The notes: generated from the letters alone by a model not told the origin. Positions 10,098-19,878 are shown, numbered from the stretch's first letter. The stretch is 64,000 nucleotides of DNA from Crocinitomicaceae bacterium (GCA_020436025.1 JAGQYP010000002.1:62001-126000), one strand, 5' to 3'. Numbers and translations: made by a program.

Positions 10098-10312
10098 TTG
10101 GTTCTAGGTTCTAGGTTCTTAGTTCTAGGTTCTAAGTTCTAAGTTCTAGGTTCTAAGTTCTAGGTTCTAAGTTCTAGGTTCTAAGTTCTAGGTTCTAAGT
10201 TCTAAGTTCTAAGTTTAACTCTTAACTCTTCATTCTTAACTCTTAACTCTTAACTCTTAACTCTTAATTCTTCATTCTTAATTCTTAATTCTTAATTCTT
10301 AATTCTTAATTG
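10098..10312. repeat. Heptanucleotide tandem-repeat tract between permease genes
   Basis: About 215 bp made almost entirely of 7-bp units: first TTCTAGG/TTCTAAG variants (10098-10213), then TAACTCT and finally TAATTCT variants (to 10312), roughly 30 units in all. It occupies the entire spacer between two operon genes. It encodes nothing in either direction. Such heptad tracts arise by slippage and occur in several Bacteroidota and cyanobacteria. Confidence 0.92.
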
Positions 10313-11590
10313 TTAACTCGGAATAATACTATCATGCGGATCTTTCTCTGGAAAGTCTAATTCCGCAATCAATTTTGCCTCAATTTCCGGAGTAATAATG
10401 TGTTCTATCGTTTCCGCCATCCCGTGGATGTGATCGGATTTAAAATTCATTTTGTTAGTCAGATACAACTCCCATAATCTGTGCAAACGCACTATTCTTT
10501 TGGATTCTTCAATTCCTTGTTGGGTCAATTGAAGTCCATCTTTGCTTTCTCGTAATAAACCTTTGGATTTAAGAACATTCAACCCTTTCTCCATGGAACT
10601 GGTTTCATAGTCTCTTCTGGTAATGATATCTTTCCGGGTAAAGGTGTTTAATTTCTTTTCGAAAGTGAGTTTATATGCCGTTTTCAACAAGTTTTCATTT
10701 CTGATTTTTCTCTTGTTTTTCCGATTATTCCAGAATCTTTTGAGAATCCCTTTTGGCGAGAATAAAACAGAAAATATGGCTACTAGTGAGAGGAAAAACA
10801 CAATCCAGGGTCCAGTTGGCATGTTGGGCCTGATATAAGACACATAAGTTCCCATGAACGATGAAAACACCGAAATCACCAAGCCTAGTACAATCATTTT
10901 TTTGATATTATGAGTCCAAAATGCCGCTGCACCTGGAGGGGTAATCAGTAAGGCTGCCATCAAAACTACTCCGACGGTCTGAATACCACTCGCAATAACC
11001 AAAACCGTAAGTGAAGACATCACAAAATCAACCCTTTTCACATTCCAGCCAATGGATTTTGCGTAATCTTCATTGAAACAAACGGTTACAAACTTTTTGA
11101 AGTAGATCAGTGTAAAAAGTAAAATGATCCCAAAAACATATAAAAACACTCTAAAATCTGCATCTGTAATCGCCGCTGCCTTCCCAAATAAAAAGTGATT
11201 GATTCCAGATTGATTGGCATTTCCTGAATTCTGAATGTAAGACAACATAACCGCTCCCAAGGCAAAGAAGAAAGACAAAGTGATGGAAATAGCCGAATCT
11301 GCTTTAATCTTGGATCGACTCACGATAAAATCAATAAAAAACACAGAGATCCAACCTGAAAGAAATGCTCCCAACACCATCAAAACAGGGTCTTTTTCTC
11401 CCGAAATAAGAAAAGCCAAGCAAATTCCAGGTAAGACGGAATGGGATACCGCATCCCCTACCAAAGCCTTTTTACGCAGAAATGTGAAAGTCCCGATCAA
11501 GGCTGATGAGATGGAAACCGTGATGGCTCCAATCAAAATGGTAAATACACCTGCATCTTTAAATGATATGAAATCGATTAAGCTACTCAC
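10313..11590 (-). CDS. Metal ABC permease fused to DtxR-like regulatory domain (TroC-like)
   Basis: 425 residues, about 140 more than a normal ABC-3 permease. Residues 1-285 are the membrane permease (GDAVSHSVLPG near 38, SAISITLSF near 98). Residues 295-425 match a DtxR-type winged helix plus metal-binding/dimerisation region (KLNTFTRKDIITRRDYE, LHRLWELYL, HGMAETIEHI, DPHDSIIPS), the same motifs as in the regulator at 16533. Such fusions are known among TroC/MntB proteins and may couple metal status to transport or repression. It overlaps the ATPase gene by 4 nt. Confidence 0.88.
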   Translation of the reverse strand: MSSLIDFISFKDAGVFTILIGAITVSISSALIGTFTFLRKKALVGDAVSHSVLPGICLAFLISGEKDPVLMVLGAFLSGWISVFFIDFIVSRSKIKADSAISITLSFFFALGAVMLSYIQNSGNANQSGINHFLFGKAAAITDADFRVFLYVFGIILLFTLIYFKKFVTVCFNEDYAKSIGWNVKRVDFVMSSLTVLVIASGIQTVGVVLMAALLITPPGAAAFWTHNIKKMIVLGLVISVFSSFMGTYVSYIRPNMPTGPWIVFFLSLVAIFSVLFSPKGILKRFWNNRKNKRKIRNENLLKTAYKLTFEKKLNTFTRKDIITRRDYETSSMEKGLNVLKSKGLLRESKDGLQLTQQGIEESKRIVRLHRLWELYLTNKMNFKSDHIHGMAETIEHIITPEIEAKLIAELDFPEKDPHDSIIPS

Positions 11591-12381
11591 TTGTCATCAA
11601 AGTCTTTTTCTCTAATCGGGAAGTCTTTCTTCTTGATTTCTTTTCCAATTTCTTCAAGCAATGTAAGTCTTGCTCCGTAAGCTTTGTCCAGATTTTCACC
11701 TGTTAGTACATCTGCCGTTTTCCCAAAAGCCACCAGTCTAGTATTAAGTAAGATGGTGTAGTCGAAATATTCTCTTACCGTCCTTAAATCATGGTGGACG
11801 ATTAAAACAGTTTTTCCGTCTTCTTTCAATTTGAGTAGCACTTCCAGTATCGTTTTTTCTGTAGCCATGTCCACACCCGCAAAAGGTTCGTCCATGAAAT
11901 ACAAATCTGCTTTCTGAGCCAAAGCTCTAGCTATAAAAACTCTTTGTTGCTGTCCGCCTGAAAGCTCAGAGATTTGTCGATTCTTGAATTTGAGCATCCC
12001 TACACTTTCCAATGCTTCTGCGGCAATTTCTTTATCGGCTTTTGTCGTTTTTCGGAACAAGCCTTTTCCGGAATACCGGCCCATTAAGACCACTTCCATC
12101 ACACTTATGGGAAATTGCCAGTCTACGGATTCCCTTTGCGGAACATAAGCAATTCTTGATCTCACTTTATCGATGGGAGAACCAAAGACTTTCACATTTC
12201 CAGAGTCTGGTTTGACAATATCCATGATGGTTTTCAAAAGCGTGGTTTTCCCTGATCCGTTTGGACCAATAATTCCGGCTAAAATACCCGAAGGCAATTC
12301 AAAGTCAACGTCCCATAAAACTGGAGCACCGGTATAGGAAACCGTTATATTGTGTACATCTATGCTAATTTGCTCATTCAT
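11587..12381 (-). CDS. Metal ABC transporter ATP-binding protein (TroB/MntA/ZnuC family)
   Basis: 264-residue ATPase with Walker A GPNGSGKTT (about 38), Q-loop region YVPQRE, signature LSGGQQQR (about 138) and Walker B LYFMDEP (about 160) followed by the H-loop VHHD. It powers the import of metal through the two permeases encoded downstream. The start overlaps the binding-protein stop by 8 nt. Confidence 0.92.
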   Translation of the reverse strand: MNEQISIDVHNITVSYTGAPVLWDVDFELPSGILAGIIGPNGSGKTTLLKTIMDIVKPDSGNVKVFGSPIDKVRSRIAYVPQRESVDWQFPISVMEVVLMGRYSGKGLFRKTTKADKEIAAEALESVGMLKFKNRQISELSGGQQQRVFIARALAQKADLYFMDEPFAGVDMATEKTILEVLLKLKEDGKTVLIVHHDLRTVREYFDYTILLNTRLVAFGKTADVLTGENLDKAYGARLTLLEEIGKEIKKKDFPIREKDFDDK

Positions 12382-13327
12382 TGATTCCTTCTAAAATGGT
12401 TTGAATATTGTACTCGATCATCCCCAAATAGGTCCCACCTAGCTTTCCCTTTTCATCCATGGCATCCGAAAGTAAAGTCCCTCCAATTTTTATCTTGTGT
12501 CCCTTTTTGTGACATGCTTCAATCACAGATTCTAACGAACGTGAAGAAACAGAAGACTCTACAAACAAAGCAGGAACCTGATTTTTCGTTATATAGTTCA
12601 CTAATTCCACTTTGTCTTTCACCCCAAATTCCGCAACAGTCGAAATCCCCTGTAATCCTCTTACACGGAAACCATATTTTCTACCGAAATAAGAAAATGC
12701 ATCATGTGAGGTAATTAAGACCCTCTTTTCAACTGGAATTTGGTCAATCATCTTACTAACTTTCTCTTCAAGTGCATTCACCTTTATCAAATACAATTCT
12801 AAATTCTTTTTAAAATGCTGAGCATTTATGGTATCACTTTCACCCATTCTTTTGGTAAAATATTGAGCGCCTTGCATGAATAAATCCGAATCAAACCAAA
12901 TATGCGGATCATGACTATTCTCGTCTTCTGTGGCATGAAGCAATTGATTTTCTGGAATGCCCTCACTCCATCGAATCACAATTTTTTCGCCATCCAGTTT
13001 CTCAAAGATTTCTCCCATCTTCCCTTCTAAATGCAAGCCATTATGTACTATCACATCCGAATTTTGCAACAAGCGAATATCGGCGGGATTGGGCTTATAC
13101 AAGTGCGGGTCAACCCCAGGCCCCATAATCACCTTCACATCTGCATATTCCCCACAAATATTCTCCACCACGTCTCCCAACATTCCTGTTGTACAAACGA
13201 TCAAGAGCTTTTCTCCAGGCGCCTTTTTCTCCAAACGACAGGATTGGAGCAAGAGCAAGCCCATCGACATGCTCAGGAACCACAAGAGCAATGAGTAAAA
13301 TGATATCCGAAATTTAAAACTCCCCAA
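12374..13327 (-). CDS. Metal ABC transporter solute-binding lipoprotein (TroA/ZnuA family)
   Basis: 317-residue cluster-9 (A-I) binding protein. N-terminal hydrophobic helix and lipobox LLQSC (Cys about 30) indicate a lipoprotein. Expected metal ligands appear as VDPHLYKPNPADI (His about 76), DPHIWFD (His about 142), TSHDAFSYF (His about 207) and a late VESSVSS. There is no His-rich loop of the sort typical of ZnuA, which fits Mn/Fe rather than Zn, in line with the MntR-type regulator; this is inference. Confidence 0.88.
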   Translation of the reverse strand: MGSFKFRISFYSLLLWFLSMSMGLLLLQSCRLEKKAPGEKLLIVCTTGMLGDVVENICGEYADVKVIMGPGVDPHLYKPNPADIRLLQNSDVIVHNGLHLEGKMGEIFEKLDGEKIVIRWSEGIPENQLLHATEDENSHDPHIWFDSDLFMQGAQYFTKRMGESDTINAQHFKKNLELYLIKVNALEEKVSKMIDQIPVEKRVLITSHDAFSYFGRKYGFRVRGLQGISTVAEFGVKDKVELVNYITKNQVPALFVESSVSSRSLESVIEACHKKGHKIKIGGTLLSDAMDEKGKLGGTYLGMIEYNIQTILEGINE

Positions 13328-13363
13328 CCAAATCCTAAATTGAAAATTCTTAATTCCTAATTC

Positions 13364-14119
13364 CTAATTATCTTTCTTATGAATATTCCAACTCACTCCT
13401 AGCTGAGCATAATTGTATTTGTTATTCAATCCTGTTCCATAAGAAATATCAACCTGAACCCAATCTGTTATTTGATAAGCAAAACCACAGTCCGCATTGG
13501 TTGTAAATGCACTAAAATCATCTAACGTTCCAAAATTTTCAATGAAAGCAAATAGCTTGGGAATAATATTAAACCCAAGTAAAAAGGTATAATTCATTTG
13601 GCCTTTCCCATATCCATAATAGCCATAAGCCACATTATAAAGAATTGAAAATCGATCCGTCACCGCATGACCAACAGAGATTTTGTTCAATGTCGAAAAT
13701 TTATTGGTCGTCAATCCTTCGGTACCGATAGGCATTCCCCACATAGATACAAATGCAACATCGGTTTTCTTTCCTTCTCTTCTAAATAATTGAATCTTCG
13801 CTCCAATCTGTAAATCCGCCACTCCAAAGGTGTTTTGCTGATGGTATTTGTCGTAAAGTGAAATCACGTTGTTTTGCAATCTTACTTCTAACCAATCGAA
13901 AACTCCTACTCTGATGGCTGTTGGCAGGTCAAACATGCGAAACTGACTCGTATCTTCCCCATAAAAATTCATGTCAAAGCCTTGTTCAATCTGAAAACTA
14001 TGTTTCATAACTGTTGTAGGTGCATCAGAAGCTCCAGGTCTGTCTGTCGAGATTTGTGAAATAGTTTCATTCGCATTTAGAATAAAAATCAAAATCAGTA
14101 GTAGTTGTATTCTTCTCAT
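13364..14119 (-). CDS. Secreted outer-membrane protein, phenol-MetA-degradation-like transporter family
   Basis: 251 residues with signal peptide and the ISTDRPGASDAPTT start typical of the Bacteroidota 'transporter' beta-barrels related to MetA of phenol degradation. The rest is alternating amphipathic strands ending in LGVSWNIHKK. It is located between the TonB receptor (2 nt gap) and the binding protein, so it may provide or modify an outer-membrane route for the same metal; the function is inferred only from position. Confidence 0.7.
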   Translation of the reverse strand: MRRIQLLLILIFILNANETISQISTDRPGASDAPTTVMKHSFQIEQGFDMNFYGEDTSQFRMFDLPTAIRVGVFDWLEVRLQNNVISLYDKYHQQNTFGVADLQIGAKIQLFRREGKKTDVAFVSMWGMPIGTEGLTTNKFSTLNKISVGHAVTDRFSILYNVAYGYYGYGKGQMNYTFLLGFNIIPKLFAFIENFGTLDDFSAFTTNADCGFAYQITDWVQVDISYGTGLNNKYNYAQLGVSWNIHKKDN

Positions 14120-14121
14120 AT

Positions 14122-16395
14122 CTAAAAAGTTGAAAATTTTACCCCAAAATACAAAGTTCTGGGTCTTTGTGGACCATAAATATAACTTCCATCTCTTAAA
14201 GCTCCCTCATCAAAGTCATTTTGATAGCTATTGAGGATGTTGCGCATTCCCAAATCAAAGATCAAACAGTACTTTCCGATGTCTAAATCGTAGGAAAATT
14301 TGATTCCCCAGTCAAAGAACCAAGGTGTTCTTTCCAGTCGATCGGTAGAAATAAACCCAGCATAATGAGGAACCCACATCGAACCCGTTACATTCAAAGA
14401 GGATGAAATAGTAAACCTTTTGAATGGCATCGAGGAAAGAATCAAACTTCCATAATAATTTGGAGTTTTTAAAAAGGAAGTCAAATATTGACCTGTTGTC
14501 CACTCTATTGGCGTTTTAAATTGACTCATTTGTGCAGTAAAAGCTAAATCTGCCATGAAGAACCGTTTAAAAGCATATTTCATTTCCAGATTTAATCCGG
14601 CTACAAATGACTCATCTCCATTCACTTTTAAAAGCACCAGTTGACTATCAATCTCCTTGTTTTCAAGTATAAATGGGTTGTTGATTTGGGTATAAAATCC
14701 ATCCAATCCAAGCACAAATTCATGCTGATTCTTAGACTTAAAATACTTCACCCCGAGATTTACGGTGTTTGAAGTTTCGTATTTCAAATTACCTCCCAAA
14801 ACAACTCTTCTAAAGTCACCCGAAACCAACTGCGCATGGATTTCATCCGAAAAAATCTGAGGAGCCATATACCCTCTAGAGTAATTTGCTCTGATTTGGA
14901 TATTGGCTTTGGTATCGAATAAAATCCCCACCCTTGGGTTCAAAATCAGTTTTTGAATGATATTGTCAATATCCGATCGTACTCCCACATTTACTTTTAA
15001 CCATTTCAGGATTTTCCAGTCAAATTGACCAAAGACACCCAAATTTTGAATATCCTGATGTACGTGAACATTGTATCCTGGCTTATTGTCATTGATAATA
15101 TTCATGCGGTATTCAGATCCAAAAACTAATTTCCCTGACCCTTCTTTTCCAATTTTGTTCAGAAGATAGGTGTAGTTCATCCCTCCTATTCCTGTAAAAT
15201 CGGTTGTTAATCCATATCCATCCGGATCGAATCCTGTACCATAATAATTGTCCATGTGGGTGTATTGACCCGAAACATAAAAATCAAATTTGTGTTGCTG
15301 ATTAGAGGTGTAAAACTGATAAGCCATTTCACCTCCTAAAACCTTAGACTTTAATTCCTCCGCAATATTGGTCAACTCAGGCTCTAAATGCAATTGATCT
15401 CCTCCTCTTCTATACTCATAGGAACCTTTAACCGCAAAATCCAGTCGGTGTTTTTCTTTAGGCTTGAAGTATGATTTTAATTCCCCCGAAAAACTATTAA
15501 GTTTGGGCAATTCAGAAAAACCATCTCCATTGGCGTCAAAAGCTTTTCTAAAATGATGTCCACCAATGAAACTCAATCCAAATCGGTTGTTCTTAGCTAC
15601 AAATGAACCTAAAAAATTGGCATTGGTTTCGGGTGTTTTAAAACCGATCAGCCCTGTATTTATACCTAATTCAACTCCGGAGTTAATAGGATCTTTGGTA
15701 ATTAGATTAATGACTCCCCCCATGGCATTGGCCCCATAAAGAGCTGAACCACCTCCCTTAATAATTTCTATTCGATCCAGGAGAACAGCAGGGATTTGCT
15801 CCAATCCATATATGCTATTCAAAGAAGAAAAAGATTGTCTTCCGTTGATTAAGATTTGCGAATACTTGCCTGGTAATCCATTCATTCGAACTTGGGAATA
15901 ACCGCAATTTTGGCAATTGGTTTCCGTCCTTAATCCGGGCTGAAAATTCAATCCTTCTGAAACTGTGTTTGCATTCACCAATTGTAGTGTTTTACTGTCA
16001 GTAACCCCAATTCCAATTACTGATTCCCTTATCTTTTCTTCGTTCCGAGTCCCTGTCACAACAACTTGTTCAAGCCCAAACACATCGGAAAGCAAACGAT
16101 AGGTCCGATTAATTTTTTTCTCCTTACCAAATTGAACCGTATCCACAATCGTTTGATAGCCTACAAATGAAATTCGAAGAATAACGAGTGAATCCGCAAA
16201 CTGCATTGCAAACTTTCCTAAATGATCGGATTGAATTCCTTTTTCTGAATCAAGAATCTGGATATTCACATAAGGCAAAGTCTCTCCATCGGAATTAAGA
16301 ACAATCCCATCAAGCTGATTTTTCTGACCAAACAATTGACCCGAAATCAAAATAAAAATCAATATAAAACCCCTAGAAATCAACACACTAAACAT
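14122..16395 (-). CDS. TonB-dependent outer-membrane receptor
   Basis: 757 residues: signal peptide, a carboxypeptidase-regulatory-like domain (about 25-105, NQLDGIVLNSDGETLPYVNI), plug domain (about 115-230 with GLPGKYSQILING and KGGGSALYGANAMGG) and a 22-strand-type barrel ending in an aromatic residue. It is the first gene of the leftward metal-import operon and faces the MntR-like regulator over a palindromic site, so it probably imports a chelated divalent metal. A hexamer repeat lies in its leader. Confidence 0.9.
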   Translation of the reverse strand: MFSVLISRGFILIFILISGQLFGQKNQLDGIVLNSDGETLPYVNIQILDSEKGIQSDHLGKFAMQFADSLVILRISFVGYQTIVDTVQFGKEKKINRTYRLLSDVFGLEQVVVTGTRNEEKIRESVIGIGVTDSKTLQLVNANTVSEGLNFQPGLRTETNCQNCGYSQVRMNGLPGKYSQILINGRQSFSSLNSIYGLEQIPAVLLDRIEIIKGGGSALYGANAMGGVINLITKDPINSGVELGINTGLIGFKTPETNANFLGSFVAKNNRFGLSFIGGHHFRKAFDANGDGFSELPKLNSFSGELKSYFKPKEKHRLDFAVKGSYEYRRGGDQLHLEPELTNIAEELKSKVLGGEMAYQFYTSNQQHKFDFYVSGQYTHMDNYYGTGFDPDGYGLTTDFTGIGGMNYTYLLNKIGKEGSGKLVFGSEYRMNIINDNKPGYNVHVHQDIQNLGVFGQFDWKILKWLKVNVGVRSDIDNIIQKLILNPRVGILFDTKANIQIRANYSRGYMAPQIFSDEIHAQLVSGDFRRVVLGGNLKYETSNTVNLGVKYFKSKNQHEFVLGLDGFYTQINNPFILENKEIDSQLVLLKVNGDESFVAGLNLEMKYAFKRFFMADLAFTAQMSQFKTPIEWTTGQYLTSFLKTPNYYGSLILSSMPFKRFTISSSLNVTGSMWVPHYAGFISTDRLERTPWFFDWGIKFSYDLDIGKYCLIFDLGMRNILNSYQNDFDEGALRDGSYIYGPQRPRTLYFGVKFSTF

Positions 16396-16427
16396 CTATT
16401 AACAACTTCCACACACTCCCCTCTAAC

Positions 16428-16453
16428 TCTTGCTCTTGCTCTTGCTCTTGCTC
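16428..16453. repeat. Hexamer tandem repeat in the TonB receptor leader
   Basis: Four to five copies of CTTGCT (AGCAAG on the transcript strand) lie 33-58 bp upstream of the receptor start, between the palindromic operator and the ATG. Confidence 0.85.
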
Positions 16454-16478
16454 ATATTTAGAATAGCAAATTTACAAA

Positions 16479-16494
16479 GTTAGATTAATCTAAC
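16479..16494. promoter_or_regulatory. Perfect 16-bp palindrome, probable MntR/DtxR box
   Basis: GTTAGATTAATCTAAC is a perfect inverted repeat with the spacing of a DtxR/MntR half-site pair. It lies in the 137-bp divergent intergenic region between the TonB receptor operon and the DtxR-family gene, so it could control both. Confidence 0.75.
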
Positions 16495-16532
16495 AAATTT
16501 TTTATTCTAGTATTTATCTTTATTTTAGCACC

Positions 16533-17198
16533 ATGAATTCTCAGACAGAGGAAAATTATCTCAAAGCACTCTTCAATTTGGCTGATCCCAATGGAGAAGT
16601 AAGTATTTCAGATCTTAGTAATCAGTTGGAGGTGAGTACACCTACTGTCAATAGCATGATTAAAAAACTGCACGAGAAAAATTTAGTGGAATACCAGAAA
16701 TACAAGCCTATCAAACTAACCAAAGAAGGTAAAAAAACAGCCGCTCTCATCATTCGAAAGCACAGACTCACCGAAATGTTTTTAGTGGAGAATATGGGGT
16801 TTGGTTGGGAGGAAGTCCATGAGATTGCCGAACAAATCGAGCATATCCAATCCTCGAAATTCTTTGACCGAATGGACGAACTAGTTGGCTATCCCTCTGT
16901 GGATCCACATGGCTCTCCAATTCCTGATAAGAAAGGGAATATTGTCCAAAAGGAATATCAAATTCTAAGTAAATGTAGACAAGGAGATAAGATTTGGTTG
17001 GTTGCTCTAAGGCATTCCAGTTCAGAGTTCCTTAATTTTCTGAACAATCGAGATTTGTCCCTTGACACAAAAATTCGAATCCTCTCCATTGAAGAGTTTG
17101 ACGGTTCCATGGTGGTTGAATACAACGGACGAAAAGAAACCCTTTCTAAGACCGTGTGTGATAAGTTGATGGTGGAGAAAAAATCTGAAAAGGCATAA
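16533..17198 (+). CDS. DtxR/MntR-family metal-dependent regulator
   Basis: 221 residues: N-terminal winged helix (VSISDLSNQLEVSTPTVNSM, about 18-37), dimerisation/metal-binding domain (HRLTEMFLVENMGFGWEEVH, EQIEHIQSSKFFDRMDE, DPHGSPIP) and a C-terminal FeoA-like SH3 domain (about 145-215). It probably represses the divergent metal-uptake operon when Mn or Fe is plentiful. A TAtcTTTA -7-like box lies about 14 nt before the ATG. A hairpin terminator follows the stop. Confidence 0.88.
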   Translation: MNSQTEENYLKALFNLADPNGEVSISDLSNQLEVSTPTVNSMIKKLHEKNLVEYQKYKPIKLTKEGKKTAALIIRKHRLTEMFLVENMGFGWEEVHEIAEQIEHIQSSKFFDRMDELVGYPSVDPHGSPIPDKKGNIVQKEYQILSKCRQGDKIWLVALRHSSSEFLNFLNNRDLSLDTKIRILSIEEFDGSMVVEYNGRKETLSKTVCDKLMVEKKSEKA

Positions 17199-17200
17199 AA

Positions 17201-17226
17201 AAAGGCCCCCATTTCTGAGAGCCTTT
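17201..17226. terminator. Hairpin terminator between convergent genes
   Basis: AAAGGC ... GCCTTT stem within an A-run on the left and T-rich sequence on the right, located between the regulator stop and the convergent gene stop; it can serve both strands. Confidence 0.7.
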
Positions 17227-17246
17227 GATATTTTTGAATTAGAATC

Positions 17247-18986
17247 TTAGTCGATCGCCATTTTTGCCAACCAAACTAATTTTCCTGGTTTGTCTTCACC
17301 TACAAAGATCAATTTCTTACCGTCAGCAGACATGATCTCTCCAACACTTGGATTCGTGAAATAAACTTGTTTTCCTTCAGCATCAGCTCCTAGGAATACA
17401 AAATCACCAATTGTTGCATTTTCAAGATCTACTTTTGCTACAGCTGGGTAGTAAAGTAATTTTCTTTTAGATACCGCTACAGAAGCTCCTCCAAAGTTGA
17501 AAGAAAATCCTTGTCTCATCCCTTTGATCTCACCATAAATCCAGTATAAATGTTTACCGTTTGGTGTGATGTAGCAAGACTGTGGAGTTACAATTGACTT
17601 CGAATAGTTATTCATTTTGTCTCTTCTTACCCCATAAGCTCTTTTCAATTTTCCTTGATTGTCAAAATGCGCCATGATCAAATCTTTGTATCGGATAATG
17701 GTATACCAATTTCCATTCGCATCTTGCTTCAATTGCTTAGTGAAGTTTTGCCCAGCAAGAATCAATTCTCCTGCTTCTGTAATGAAAGTGACTCTTCTAA
17801 TAAAGTTTTTTCCTTCGTACTCAGGCATTTTCTTTTGCGAAGGTGGTGCAGAAGCTTTTGTTTCAAACTCTTCTAATGGAGTTGAGTTAATCCAAGCAAC
17901 CTTTCCAGAAGCTACTTTTAAGATCTGGTAATTTTTGTATTTGATCTCTTTTTCTTTGTTATCTAACACAACTGGAGAAACTACAGAGGCCACCTGGTCA
18001 ATGTAGACACCGTCTTTTGCAGGTCCAAAGAAATAGTAATCTTTCTTATCTGGTGACTGCACCATTCCTTTAATTACCCATCCTTCTGTTGGAGCAGTAA
18101 AGTCTAGTTTACCAGTAATTTTCCCTTCAGAGTTAATTCTGATAATTTGACTTTCTCCTTTTACTGGGTTCAAATCATCTTTACCAGACATCCCTTTAAC
18201 TGGAGCAAACATAACGTACCACTCCCCTCCGTCAGCAACGTCAGCAAGAGAATACTCATCGTCTTCTTCATCCGCATCAGCTCCGTAAATTACCTGGCTA
18301 AAGCTCACACACATATTGTATTTGAATTCAAATTCTTCCAAATACTCAACATCTAACTCTGGAGTTAATTTTACAATCTGAAACTTTCTTGCATGTTGCT
18401 TTTTGTCTTTGGATCCTTTTGGAGCCTTTACTCCTACAATCATGTAAGCATCTCCTGTTGTAGTGTTCACTACGTGATCATACAGGTAAATTTTGTCGTC
18501 TGTTTCCGACTTAATCTTTACTTGTTGTGTTGGCTCATAATGAGGAACATATCCACCCCAAAACCAGCTATATTTCCAAGTAGCTTTTTTCTTCTCTGCA
18601 ATGATCTTTCCACCAAACATAGATTGTCTGATATCAATCCATTCTCTAGTGTACTCTTCACCACGGTAACGGAACCATTGGAAAGACTCTCTTAATTCTT
18701 TCATGGCATCTCTCCATGCATCACCGAAGGTATAAATCTTCACATCTTCTTTGATGAATTTCAAATCCTTGTCAAAAGAATAAGTCTTAAATTTTGTCTT
18801 GAACATGTCCTTTTCAACATAAGTTAACGCGGTAACTTCAGTTGAAGGATCGTAAGACACATTACCGATGTAACTATCTTTTGTTAAACTTGGTGGGTCA
18901 TAGGTAACTTCCTTTTCTAATTTTTGACCAAACAGGGGTACAAACATCAGAAAGGATAAAAATAAAGTAGTAAGATTTCTCTTCAT
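17247..18986 (-). CDS. Hypothetical secreted protein
   Basis: 579 residues with a clear signal peptide (MKRNLTTLFLSFLMFVPLFGQ). The mature part is rich in short beta strands with Lys/Asp turns and repeats the pattern of an observation string followed by a charged turn, suggesting a repetitive beta fold, but I recognise no family. It is a single gene with its own promoter region (18987-19236) and shares a terminator with the convergent regulator. Confidence 0.75.
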   Translation of the reverse strand: MKRNLTTLFLSFLMFVPLFGQKLEKEVTYDPPSLTKDSYIGNVSYDPSTEVTALTYVEKDMFKTKFKTYSFDKDLKFIKEDVKIYTFGDAWRDAMKELRESFQWFRYRGEEYTREWIDIRQSMFGGKIIAEKKKATWKYSWFWGGYVPHYEPTQQVKIKSETDDKIYLYDHVVNTTTGDAYMIVGVKAPKGSKDKKQHARKFQIVKLTPELDVEYLEEFEFKYNMCVSFSQVIYGADADEEDDEYSLADVADGGEWYVMFAPVKGMSGKDDLNPVKGESQIIRINSEGKITGKLDFTAPTEGWVIKGMVQSPDKKDYYFFGPAKDGVYIDQVASVVSPVVLDNKEKEIKYKNYQILKVASGKVAWINSTPLEEFETKASAPPSQKKMPEYEGKNFIRRVTFITEAGELILAGQNFTKQLKQDANGNWYTIIRYKDLIMAHFDNQGKLKRAYGVRRDKMNNYSKSIVTPQSCYITPNGKHLYWIYGEIKGMRQGFSFNFGGASVAVSKRKLLYYPAVAKVDLENATIGDFVFLGADAEGKQVYFTNPSVGEIMSADGKKLIFVGEDKPGKLVWLAKMAID

Positions 18987-19203
18987 AGTTCACTAATTTT
19001 AGTTTATAAATTATTTAACGTCAAGTTATTCCGAGTTCAAATATAAGGCAATTTTCTTTTCTTCAAATTATTCTGGGAACAACTTTTCTTAACAGACAAA
19101 GAATGTGCCAAGAGATCGATTTAAAACCAAAAAACACCTTTAAAACAGTGTTATCCTGTTTGGAATATACTTGAGAAAGTTAGTTTTAGTTTAATCAATG
19201 TTC

Positions 19204-19211
19204 TATCTTTA
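19204..19211 (+). promoter_or_regulatory. -7 box of the lipoprotein gene
   Basis: TATCTTTA, 7 of 8 matches to TAnnTTTG, 25 nt before the ATG at 19237. Confidence 0.45.
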
Positions 19212-19236
19212 AATTAAATTGTTAATACTTGAACCC

Positions 19237-19851
19237 ATGAAAAAAATTCTATTCTTCCTCCCCATTTTACTTGTACTTTACAATTGCAGTACCGGCGAAC
19301 AAAAGGAAAAAAAGTCTGAGGAAAATACCTCTAAAAAAGAAACGGGCCAAGAAGAAACGCCACATTTGGACACTCTTTTTAAAGGTATAGGCAATTTGCA
19401 AGATGTAGAATTTACTGTGGTTGCTATTGATCAAGGAGAAACAGCCGCGATCACCATCACTCCTTCCGGATTAGAAAACTCAAATGAAGCTGTTTTGGCA
19501 ATTTCGGAATCAAAAAATATCTCATTTGCAATCGAAGACCTAGATAGTGATGGATCGCCTGAACTTATTGTTTTTGCAAAAGTTGATGATCTGAATACAG
19601 ATATTTTCGCCTATTCCACCTACAATAAGAAATCAATGGGATTGATCAATTTTCAAGAAAATTCCCCTGAAATTAAAACGGAAAAGGCACATTTAATCAA
19701 AAAAGAATATGCAGTTGTAGAAACCACGCTTTCTCGTCGAAACACTTATGAAAAAGAAGATGGTAGTACCTATGTGGTTCAAACAGATTATAAATTAGTT
19801 GATGGAGAAGCCATGAAACAACTAATTAAATCTAAAGAATACCAGTACTAA
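19237..19851 (+). CDS. Hypothetical lipoprotein
   Basis: 204 residues. The ATG at 19237 is preferred to the TTG at 19219 because it opens directly onto a lipoprotein signal (MKKILFF...LVLYNC). A charged Lys/Glu linker follows the lipidated cysteine. Residues around DLDSDGSPELIVFAKVDD resemble the calcium-binding loop of FG-GAP/EF-hand-like repeats. Function unknown. Confidence 0.75.
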   Translation: MKKILFFLPILLVLYNCSTGEQKEKKSEENTSKKETGQEETPHLDTLFKGIGNLQDVEFTVVAIDQGETAAITITPSGLENSNEAVLAISESKNISFAIEDLDSDGSPELIVFAKVDDLNTDIFAYSTYNKKSMGLINFQENSPEIKTEKAHLIKKEYAVVETTLSRRNTYEKEDGSTYVVQTDYKLVDGEAMKQLIKSKEYQY

Positions 19852-19878
19852 AAAGGACCGAATTCGGAAGATTTCTAA

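Noticed and set aside
10098..10312. CRISPR array
   Set aside because: Units are 7 bp with no spacers, and there are no cas genes; it is a simple tandem repeat.
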